Below the pieces are notes generated by a model that was not told the DNA's origin, made no database searches, and was given only the letters and a program-made list of their open reading frames with translations. Positions 1 to 6,883 of a stretch of 12,673 nt of DNA are shown one piece after another. The stretch's first letter is position 1. Each line of letters opens with the position of its first letter. The DNA comes from Bacteroidia bacterium (GTDB taxonomy: Bacteria; Bacteroidota; Bacteroidia; Bacteroidales; BM520): contig RZYD01000043.1 of the NCBI GenBank assembly GCA_009930445.1, forward strand, positions 1 to 12,673. Direction: 5' to 3'. Position numbers and translations under genes: made by a program.

Positions 1-255
1 AATTTTGTTAAGGAGATTTATGCACCTTTTACGGTAAAAGAGATTAGCCATAAAATTGCTCAGCTTCTTACGCCTTCCGGAACAAAACCGGAGGTGAAAA
101 TTATCTTCCAGCATACTGATGATCTGCATCTTTGTTGCCCCAATCATACGGGTGACTGGTACTTTACCGGTGATTATCCTACCCCGGGAGGGAATAAAGT
201 CGTCAATAAATCTTTTATCAATTATATTGAAGGGAAAAATGAACGGGCGTATTAA
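1..255 (+). CDS. purF: PurF-like amidophosphoribosyltransferase, C-terminal fragment
   Basis: This is the 3' end of a gene entering from the left edge. Frame 1 is open from base 1 to a TAA at 253-255 and gives 84 residues. The C-terminal motif HTGDWYFTGDYPTPGG, followed by NKVVNKSFINYIEG and a terminal NERAY, matches my recollection of the end of the long PurF-like amidophosphoribosyltransferases of Bacteroidota. That enzyme moves the glutamine amide nitrogen onto PRPP, the first committed step of purine synthesis, in the cytoplasm. The catalytic glutaminase and PRPP-binding parts lie outside the window, so activity cannot be judged here. The gene converges on the HIT gene with only 17 bp between stop codons and no clear hairpin there. 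The identification rests on recalled family similarity of the tail only. Confidence 0.8.
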   Translation, partial: NFVKEIYAPFTVKEISHKIAQLLTPSGTKPEVKIIFQHTDDLHLCCPNHTGDWYFTGDYPTPGGNKVVNKSFINYIEGKNERAY

Positions 256-272
256 GCGGGTTTAATTTTTTC

Positions 273-668
273 CTATCGATAGCAGGCCCGAATTGCAGCA
301 GCAATTTCCGAAAATTCACTGGCAGTCAGGGTGAGTTTGGGTTTGGAAAAGTCAATGTCGTAGATTCCATTAATTGGAACCAGATGAATATGTGCGTGGG
401 GTACTTCCAGGCCTAATACTGCCACCCCGACTCGTTTGCAGGGGATGGCGGCATCAATAGCCCGGGCCACTTTTTGGGCAAACACCCAAAGTCCGGAATA
501 TTCGTTTTTCCCCAGATTAAAGATATAATCTGTTTCTTTCTTAGGGATAACTAATGTATGCCCTTTAGCCAGTGGATTAATGTCGAGGAAAGCCAGGTAA
601 TTTTCATTTTCTGCTACCTTGTGACATGGGATTTCACCGGTTACTATTTTTGAAAAAATACTTGCCAT
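273..668 (-). CDS. HIT family (histidine triad) nucleotide-binding protein
   Basis: This gene encodes 131 residues. The histidine triad motif HAHIHLVP is at residues 91-98 (H91, H93, H95), with the usual N-terminal signature IFSKIVTGEIPCHKV and the LVIPKKE strand near residue 40. HIT proteins are small cytosolic dimers that hydrolyse nucleoside phosphoramidates or related nucleotide conjugates, using the middle histidine as nucleophile; the substrate of this one is not known. The asparagine-rich segment seen before the triad in many HINT proteins is replaced by VGVAVLGLEVP. The length is normal for the family. The ATG at 668 gives a standard N-terminus. It lies 27 bp downstream of greA on the same strand, so the two are probably co-transcribed. 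Confidence 0.92.
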   Translation of the reverse strand: MASIFSKIVTGEIPCHKVAENENYLAFLDINPLAKGHTLVIPKKETDYIFNLGKNEYSGLWVFAQKVARAIDAAIPCKRVGVAVLGLEVPHAHIHLVPINGIYDIDFSKPKLTLTASEFSEIAAAIRACYR

Positions 669-695
669 ACTATGAAGTGTAAATTTGCGGGTTTA

Positions 696-1169
696 TTAAC
701 GTGAAATTTCCATGATTTCGAAGGGGATAATGCCAGCAGGCACTTTTATTTCGGCAACTTCACCCGATTTTTTGCCCAGCAGTCCTTTGGCAATAGGTGA
801 GTTAATTGATATTTTACCTTTTTTAAGGTCGGCTTCACTTTCCGGGACCAATGTATATTCCATAGTAACCCCGTTTTTCAGGTTTTTAATTTTCACTTTG
901 GAAAGAATAAGCACCTTTGAGGTATCCAGTTTTGATTCATCGATAATGCGGGCATTACGAATGGTTTCCTGGAGTTTGGCGATTTTCATTTCCAACAGGC
1001 CCTGTGCTTCTTTTGCGGCATCATATTCCGCATTCTCTGACAGATCGCCTTTATCTCTGGCCTCGGCAATCTGGTGTGAAATGGCGGGGCGTTCAACGCG
1101 GATTAACTGGTCGAGTTCTGCATTCAATTTGGCCAATCCTTCTTCAGTATAATATTTTATTTCTCCCAT
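696..1169 (-). CDS. greA: Transcription elongation factor GreA
   Basis: This gene encodes 157 residues, the normal GreA length. The N-terminal antiparallel coiled coil spans roughly residues 10-75 and carries the acidic tip in DKGDLSENAEYDAAKE (residues 39-54). D42 and E45 correspond to the metal-coordinating pair D41/E44 of E. coli GreA. The C-terminal FKBP-like domain (about 80-157) has the conserved ISINSPIAKGLLGKKSGE segment at 120-137. GreA enters the RNA polymerase secondary channel and stimulates cleavage of backtracked transcripts. The start ATG at 1169 gives the expected MGEIKYYTEEG beginning. The gene follows the terminator at 1209-1227 and is followed by the HIT gene. A fully consensus -7 element (TATCTTTG, 1242 to 1235) lies upstream but on the far side of the hairpin; see the separate entry. 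Confidence 0.97.
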   Translation of the reverse strand: MGEIKYYTEEGLAKLNAELDQLIRVERPAISHQIAEARDKGDLSENAEYDAAKEAQGLLEMKIAKLQETIRNARIIDESKLDTSKVLILSKVKIKNLKNGVTMEYTLVPESEADLKKGKISINSPIAKGLLGKKSGEVAEIKVPAGIIPFEIMEISR

Positions 1170-1208
1170 GATTTGTGTTATCTAAAATTGGTAAAAAACG
1201 ACAAAAAA

Positions 1209-1227
1209 GACCCTTGTCTCAAGGGTC
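1209..1227 (-). terminator. Intrinsic terminator of the receptor/secreted protein/PorV-like operon
   Basis: A perfect 8-bp stem (GACCCTTG at 1209-1216, CAAGGGTC at 1220-1227) has a 3-nt loop. Read on the minus strand it is followed by a run of six T (1208 to 1203), as expected of a Rho-independent terminator placed about 47 bp after the PorV-like stop codon. On the plus strand it is followed by C and five T, so it is close to symmetric. No plus-strand gene reads into it. It separates the envelope operon from greA. Confidence 0.85.
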
Positions 1228-1234
1228 CTTTTTG

Positions 1235-1242
1235 CAAAGATA
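1235..1242 (-). promoter_or_regulatory. Candidate -7 element (TATCTTTG) upstream of greA
   Basis: On the minus strand, bases 1242 to 1235 read TATCTTTG, a full match to the TAnnTTTG -7 element of Bacteroidota primary-sigma promoters. No TTG is found at the usual 17-23 bp upstream. A start site about 6 bp downstream would fall directly before the terminator hairpin at 1209-1227, so the hairpin would form the 5' end of the greA leader. This could be the greA promoter with a structured leader, or a chance match in AT-rich DNA. Confidence 0.35.
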
Positions 1243-1274
1243 AAAACTTTTATTCTATGTTGTATCCTTAAATG

Positions 1275-2330
1275 CTAGAAATCCAGTACAATACCAATAG
1301 AATGGATCCCATTCCATGGGTTTGTGTCACGATAGGAATAATCGATAGCAAAGCCCGAACCTATTTCTTTATTGAAAGGAACATTAATCGTAGCGCCGAA
1401 ACTTGGCCCGGTATAGAGCGTTGTGCTTTTTGAGGTAGCGATATCGCTTTCGTAAGTATAACCCCCTCTGATGACTAGTAAATCTTTGAGCGAGAACTCC
1501 AGTCCGCCCACGATTTGGTCTTTGGAAAAGGCATTGGAAATAAATGTTCCGGATACTGTCAGGCGATAATCTTTCGGGAAAAGAATATCATAGGCTCCAC
1601 CAATAAGCAGCTGAGAGGGTAATTCAAAGCTGGCCGACCTTTGTTCCAACGTAAACTGGCTGGAAGTTCCGGGCAGTAAAGTACGGATTGATAACCCGTC
1701 TCCATTATAACTCATTGATGTTCCCCAGTTTTTCAGCGTAATCCCGAATTTTACATTTTCCTTTACTCCGGTTACATACTGTATTCCTGCATCGATTGCA
1801 AACCCTGTGGCCGACATATCTGAAATATTTTCAGAGATGAGTTTTACCGTGAGGCCTCCATAAATGCTGTTAGAAAAGACATTGGCATACGAGAGTGCGA
1901 ACATAAAATAGTTTGGATTAAAGGTTCCGATATCCCCTTCCGGGTTATCGGTAGTCGTTATCGGAATACTTCCGAAGGACATATTGATAATATTTACTGC
2001 CATGCGTCCTGTCTCTGTGAGCTTTTGGCTAAACCCTACTGCATACATATTAATATCAGAGCCGACAAGCCACTGGGTGTGCGTAAAGCCCACTTCTGTA
2101 CGGTTTGTGAACGCGATTCCGGCCACATTGACGAACGATGATTCCAGTCCGCGCACTGAAGCAACATTTGCTCCGCCCCATCCGGCACTACGTGCCCATG
2201 GATTAATTAGCAGTTCTGATGCACCTGCCTCACCCGAACGGTCTTTATTTCCTCCAATAACAACGATTGATGGCAGTAAAAGAAATCCAATGAGTAAAAG
2301 TGCAATAAAATTTTTATACTTGTTCTTCAT
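1275..2330 (-). CDS. PorV/PorQ-family outer-membrane beta-barrel protein
   Basis: This gene encodes 351 residues. A signal peptide covers roughly residues 1-26, with a long hydrophobic stretch around 9-25. It is followed by the family's N-terminal block: GASELLINPWARSAGWGGAN (35-54), then SFVNVAGIA at 65-73, the position of the usual xNPAG motif. The rest alternates short amphipathic strands with glycine turns and ends in SIGIVLDF, with a terminal Phe typical of barrels inserted by BamA. PorV is the outer-membrane shuttle of the type IX secretion system, which takes proteins with C-terminal sorting domains from the translocon to the attachment complex. Many paralogues of this family have no known role, and I cannot say this one is the core PorV. 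The ATG at 2330 has an AGGA 5 bases upstream. It is the last gene of the operon, 43 bp after the large secreted protein and just before a terminator. That position suggests it acts on or with that protein, which is inference. Confidence 0.8.
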   Translation of the reverse strand: MKNKYKNFIALLLIGFLLLPSIVVIGGNKDRSGEAGASELLINPWARSAGWGGANVASVRGLESSFVNVAGIAFTNRTEVGFTHTQWLVGSDINMYAVGFSQKLTETGRMAVNIINMSFGSIPITTTDNPEGDIGTFNPNYFMFALSYANVFSNSIYGGLTVKLISENISDMSATGFAIDAGIQYVTGVKENVKFGITLKNWGTSMSYNGDGLSIRTLLPGTSSQFTLEQRSASFELPSQLLIGGAYDILFPKDYRLTVSGTFISNAFSKDQIVGGLEFSLKDLLVIRGGYTYESDIATSKSTTLYTGPSFGATINVPFNKEIGSGFAIDYSYRDTNPWNGIHSIGIVLDF

Positions 2331-2373
2331 TTTTCCTGGTTTTTAAAATTCTCTATTTCTTTTTCCATCAATT

Positions 2374-5300
2374 TTAGAAAGCGTTAAGGTCAATCGGTCG
2401 TAAGGAACCAAACCATTTAATAGTTCGTTCACCGATGCCCGGAGCATCCACATGAATCAGATAGATACCACCGGCGATCGGGATCCCTGCACTGTTTTTA
2501 AGATCCCAGTCAATGGAGGTAATATCTTCATCTTTTGTAAACTGACGAACCAGTGTTCCACTGACATTGTAAATTGACACAGTACATTTTCTGGGCAGAT
2601 TTACAATTTTTATGCGGTTATCAAGCTGGTTTACTTCGTAAGTAGAATAAGCATAATAGGGGTTAGGAACAACGTTGATTAATTCAAGCTCAGTTTGTGC
2701 TATTTCGATGACACCTTTTTGTGTAGCCAGTGCTTCTGTTGAGAAGGAATAGACCGGGAAATTCCGGTTATACACATCCTGACTTGTTGAATCCTGGTAC
2801 ATCATGGTGCTGTAATAGCGTTGATAGGGGCGTGCTACACGAATTGCAACACGTGCGTCATTCGACATCCATTCCCGTATCGGGTGTGCCATTGGCAAAC
2901 CCACCCACATGGCGGAAGCCCATATTCTGGAATCCAGGTTACCTCCTTTAATGCTGTTACGTAACCAGGCACCGGCATCGTATGGCGGGCTGTCGTATTG
3001 TGCTGAAGGGTTGGGCCCGAATAATTTTTCAGTGTGGCCAAACACGTACACATAATGTTTCCCACCAAAGAGAACATGTGAAGGATCGGGGTTCGCGGGG
3101 TTAATGAGCGGGTTATACATATTGGACGTTGGATTAAAGAGCATATCGCGGCCATTTTCACCCACCAGCCATGAATCTTCACCAAAAATCATATTGAGGC
3201 GTTCCCCGGTTTCCAGATCATAAACATAACCCGGGAACCAACCCATACCGGTTTCGGAAATGTAGTTGGGATCGTCAGGGTTTGAGCTTGGGCCGCTACC
3301 CACCGGTGCGGGGTTACCGTCTTTATCAACCGATTGTGCAGCACGGATGGTAAAGCGTTTTGCTCCACCTTGTGCCAGTTGTACATCATTCGACATTTCA
3401 ATCACCGGACAACGGGTCCATTTTGATTTGTCAGAAGTAAAGACTACGTCGATACTGTGTACCCGGCTCATATTTTTCATGAGTGATTTCGACAGCCTGG
3501 ATTGTGCAGGGCCTGCCGGATCCTGTTCGCCTGTAGCACACATAAAGTAAGGAGCCCAGGTTCCATCAATTACTCCCTCAAAGGCCCCTTCGGGATCCCA
3601 GTACGGATTGCCTTCTGCAGTACCGTTGGAGGTAATAGTTACATCCCAGTCGTTGTTGCTTTGGTTTTCCGGATCGGCGGTCGTTCCTGAACGAATCCAG
3701 TTCCAGGGGCCACTCTCATCAATATCGCTGATTCCGCTTAACCATTGGCGTGAGCTATCCGCATAGTAGATATCGGAGTGAAGAACGCCATTTTGGCTTT
3801 CGGGTATGTGATAAACGTTGATGGTACTGGTTCCGTCAGGGATAGCCCCTACTTTAAAATTACCGGGGTAGTTGCACTGCTGAATGTTAACCGAGATACC
3901 CAATTCGAGGAAAAGCTGTTCATTGTCCACAGCAATGGTAGTGTCGGCTTTATATACTTTATTGTTCGTTATATCATACAGGCTCCATGTAGTGACACCA
4001 AACCCCAGTGTATCTTCTCCGGCGGGAAGAGCCACGTCTCCTGTAATACTATTTTTCACGAACCAGTAAATACTATCGAATCGTAATTCAAATTCAGCAT
4101 TTTTAACATTTAACGGATCGATTACTTTGACGTTTATGGGACCATTATTTGCTTTAAATACGGGTTGACGCATGAGCGGATAGTTTTCATCTTCGAAAGA
4201 AGCCAGGCGCCAGGTAGTATCTTCACCATAGCTCCAGATGGTGTCAATGGGGGGAAGGTCACCCATAGCTGCGACTACTTCCTTCGTATACTCCAGAATA
4301 TTTCTTCCGTTACCCTGTCCTTGAATACGGACAATGCTGGGTTGGTCGCCATATTGTGCTTTCGGTACAATACCGCCTATATTGCGGTGAGGAATAGCCG
4401 TATATACTCGTATGTTTTTACGGCCAGCGAGGTAAGGTACTTTTTGTCCTTCCAGACCAACAATTCCGGGTTCCTGCATCGCCGGGTCGGCAGAATATTT
4501 CATATATTCATTGTAGCCATAAGCAACAGCCAGGAAGTAGTATTTTTCATGATTTACAAATGCTTCTCCCGTAAACGCATCTTCTTTCAGCCGGAAAGTG
4601 TGCTGAATTCCCTGATCGTTTCCATTGACCATTTCCACGGGAACACTTGCACCCAGGCTTTGGTCATAGTTGTGGTTAACCAATTGTGTGACATTGTCTT
4701 TCACGTCGCATTGGTATACCAGGCGTGCAAGATTCGGGTCGGTGATATCGGCGATAGAAGCTTCACTGTTGGCAAGCTGATAAATCTGATACCCCTGAAA
4801 GGTGTAATAGGGGTCATAATCAGTGCCCTGAGCGCGGTTGGTCGCCTCAATGGAAGGATCAATTTCACGGTAGCTTTCATTGAAGTTGCTTCCCAGATCA
4901 TTTGTTTTTCGGTTCGTGATGTAAACGATAAATTCGTTTTCCAGTTCACGGAAAGTAAGATCAGGTGCGTTGGGACCCTGAATTACCGAGAAGCAGTTAT
5001 CGAAAAGTGCCTGACATTTATCATCGACTACGCGAAGTAACTCAACAGAAGCCCAGGGGCCGCCTGTATTGGCTTTTGCCCAGGGGATTCCAACGGTAAT
5101 GTAGTTTACCTGGCCGGGTTCGAGGGTAAAGGGGCCGGCTGACTGCATAAAACGACGGTCTTCCGGAGGGTTGCCGGCTGTTTCTTCCGTCCAGTTTTTT
5201 GGGCCTGCCGGCGGAACGCCACCGGTACCCCAGTCGCAAATATCAGAAGTACCCGGGAACATAAAATCGCAGTCGGGGCCATAGGCATTCGATGATTCAT

Positions 5301-6831
5301 GTGCATTTCCACCGTAACGCATTTTAGTATTATCTTTCCATATTCCACGCAGGAAGTTATAATATTCAGGTGCATAATCGGGGTCTGTCATATAGCTGGG
5401 AACACCGGATCCAGAGTTGTTATGATAAACAAAGCGGCGCATCCCAAAACGTTCGTCATCCACAATCCCGTTCCCGAAGTTGACACCATTGATGGCTTCA
5501 GCACGAACGAGGAAAAAATCACTGATAAGCTCTGATTTTGTCTTGTCTTTGTAATACTGCATCAACTGAAGGGTACCATCCTGATTAACAATGTCACATT
5601 TTCCGCCATAGGAGGGTCCGAGAACACTGTCTAATGCATTTATATAGGCTGGGTTATCGTATCCATCGGCATCCATATACGGGCCCTGGAAAAAGTCGAC
5701 ACCAATAGCCGGAGGCTGGCTGCCGTAAGCATTATACTGGCCTGATCCATCTTCTGGTTTCCCATTATAGCAGTATCCAAGGCCTCGCATAATATCACAT
5801 CCGACATAGTCATCCTTGGCGTATCCCAGGTCTGTGTCCACCCATTGGCTGAAATAGGTATCGGTGAGGCGGTACGTAGAACGGTTGATTATTTCATAGG
5901 AGTAGAAGGTCATATTATTGATTTCATCGTTGGTTGAGAAACCAAAGGCTTGTGCGCGGATTTCAAAACCAATGGGGTCACCATAGGTTTCAGTGTGGAT
6001 ATTTCCTTTATCGTTAAAGACCCACCAAAGGGTTTCATCACCTTTAATGACCTGGTCGGCAAGAATTCCATATTTCCAGGCATCCTGTTGTCCGCCGAAG
6101 TAGAAGTCGGCTTCTGCAGTCGGGGTCGGCCTCCATTCGGGAATTCCAGCGAAGTTCAGCGGGCAGAGTTCGTTGCTGATATCATAGTAGGGATAGTCGC
6201 CCATAACGGGGTTATATTCTCCATCGCCGTCAAGATCGTAGAAAGGAGCGAGATAATAGCTTTGTCCTTTGGAAACATCACCATGGGCTGGCCAGTTCAG
6301 GATTTCTGCCGGTATCACATAATCCGGGTAGCTTTCTTTATCGTCCCACCATGCGAGGAATTCATCGATCCATTCGCGTTTCATGGGGAATAATTTATCG
6401 TATTCAGCACACACCTGCTCGGAAACGGCAGCTGTTCCATCGATGGTGAGTGGTCCGGGCCAGAAGTCGTTTCCACCGCCAAAGGATGGGCCCTGGCGAT
6501 ACCGGAGGGCTGCCAGTTTTAGCTGGTCGTTCACGTCGACACCACCTACCCATAAACTGGCAGAGAACATGGACGTTTTCTTTGATCCGGCTGGAATTTC
6601 ATATTGCGGGATATCAAAATCCCACCACATGTCGCCACCTGTGTTAATCCTACAGCGCACGTTATTAATGTCCAGATATTTAAAGCCTGCCCCGGGCAAA
6701 CAGCCGGCGGCAGAAGCTTTAACCCGGGCCGTTTTTGATTGCGCAGGCTCTGGCTGTTTCTCTGCACTGACACTAAATGACAGGCCAAAGCAGAGAAAAA
6801 CAATGAATAAAGCGTTTAGTATATTTTTCAT
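2374..6831 (-). CDS. Large secreted protein with C-terminal T9SS type A-like sorting domain
   Basis: This protein has 1485 residues from the ATG at 6831. An upstream ATG at 6861 would add ten charged residues (MNEKEKNNDI) before the signal peptide. The inner start is preferred because MKNILNALFIVFLCFGLSFS begins a clean signal peptide, and an AAGGA lies about 16 bases upstream of it. After the signal peptide comes a proline/lysine-rich linker, then the block LDINNVRCRINTGGDMWWDF. An acidic, calcium-ligand-like loop DLDGDGEYNP is at residues 199-208, and TDLGYAKDDYVGCD is near 333-346. A fibronectin III-like strand (KYYFLAVAYGYN) lies near 765. From about residue 1387 a final domain starts with VVPNPYYAYSTYE, continues with CTVSIYNVSGTLVRQF and GIPIAGGIYLIHVDA, and ends in TIKWFGSLRPIDLNAF. 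That domain resembles T9SS type A and FlgD-like sorting domains but carries an extra tail. I recall proteins of this architecture beside TonB receptors and PorV-like proteins in Bacteroidota, but no function. No catalytic motif was recognised. Confidence 0.82.
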   Translation of the reverse strand: MKNILNALFIVFLCFGLSFSVSAEKQPEPAQSKTARVKASAAGCLPGAGFKYLDINNVRCRINTGGDMWWDFDIPQYEIPAGSKKTSMFSASLWVGGVDVNDQLKLAALRYRQGPSFGGGNDFWPGPLTIDGTAAVSEQVCAEYDKLFPMKREWIDEFLAWWDDKESYPDYVIPAEILNWPAHGDVSKGQSYYLAPFYDLDGDGEYNPVMGDYPYYDISNELCPLNFAGIPEWRPTPTAEADFYFGGQQDAWKYGILADQVIKGDETLWWVFNDKGNIHTETYGDPIGFEIRAQAFGFSTNDEINNMTFYSYEIINRSTYRLTDTYFSQWVDTDLGYAKDDYVGCDIMRGLGYCYNGKPEDGSGQYNAYGSQPPAIGVDFFQGPYMDADGYDNPAYINALDSVLGPSYGGKCDIVNQDGTLQLMQYYKDKTKSELISDFFLVRAEAINGVNFGNGIVDDERFGMRRFVYHNNSGSGVPSYMTDPDYAPEYYNFLRGIWKDNTKMRYGGNAHESSNAYGPDCDFMFPGTSDICDWGTGGVPPAGPKNWTEETAGNPPEDRRFMQSAGPFTLEPGQVNYITVGIPWAKANTGGPWASVELLRVVDDKCQALFDNCFSVIQGPNAPDLTFRELENEFIVYITNRKTNDLGSNFNESYREIDPSIEATNRAQGTDYDPYYTFQGYQIYQLANSEASIADITDPNLARLVYQCDVKDNVTQLVNHNYDQSLGASVPVEMVNGNDQGIQHTFRLKEDAFTGEAFVNHEKYYFLAVAYGYNEYMKYSADPAMQEPGIVGLEGQKVPYLAGRKNIRVYTAIPHRNIGGIVPKAQYGDQPSIVRIQGQGNGRNILEYTKEVVAAMGDLPPIDTIWSYGEDTTWRLASFEDENYPLMRQPVFKANNGPINVKVIDPLNVKNAEFELRFDSIYWFVKNSITGDVALPAGEDTLGFGVTTWSLYDITNNKVYKADTTIAVDNEQLFLELGISVNIQQCNYPGNFKVGAIPDGTSTINVYHIPESQNGVLHSDIYYADSSRQWLSGISDIDESGPWNWIRSGTTADPENQSNNDWDVTITSNGTAEGNPYWDPEGAFEGVIDGTWAPYFMCATGEQDPAGPAQSRLSKSLMKNMSRVHSIDVVFTSDKSKWTRCPVIEMSNDVQLAQGGAKRFTIRAAQSVDKDGNPAPVGSGPSSNPDDPNYISETGMGWFPGYVYDLETGERLNMIFGEDSWLVGENGRDMLFNPTSNMYNPLINPANPDPSHVLFGGKHYVYVFGHTEKLFGPNPSAQYDSPPYDAGAWLRNSIKGGNLDSRIWASAMWVGLPMAHPIREWMSNDARVAIRVARPYQRYYSTMMYQDSTSQDVYNRNFPVYSFSTEALATQKGVIEIAQTELELINVVPNPYYAYSTYEVNQLDNRIKIVNLPRKCTVSIYNVSGTLVRQFTKDEDITSIDWDLKNSAGIPIAGGIYLIHVDAPGIGERTIKWFGSLRPIDLNAF

Positions 6832-6883
6832 AATGTCGTTATTTTTTTCCTTTTCATTCATTAGTTAACCGTTGTTCTCAGGT

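Noticed and set aside
273..282. CTATCGATAG palindrome between the purF-like and HIT genes as a terminator
   Set aside because: It is a perfect 10-bp palindrome with no loop and contains the HIT stop codon; it cannot form a normal hairpin.
712..1152. 146-codon plus-strand open frame opposite greA
   Set aside because: It is antisense to a clearly identified, full-length greA and resembles no protein family.
4165..5040. 291-codon plus-strand open frame opposite the large secreted protein gene
   Set aside because: It lies wholly antisense to a gene with strong coding signatures, has no signal, domain or ribosome-binding site I can recognise, and its composition looks like a reverse-strand shadow.
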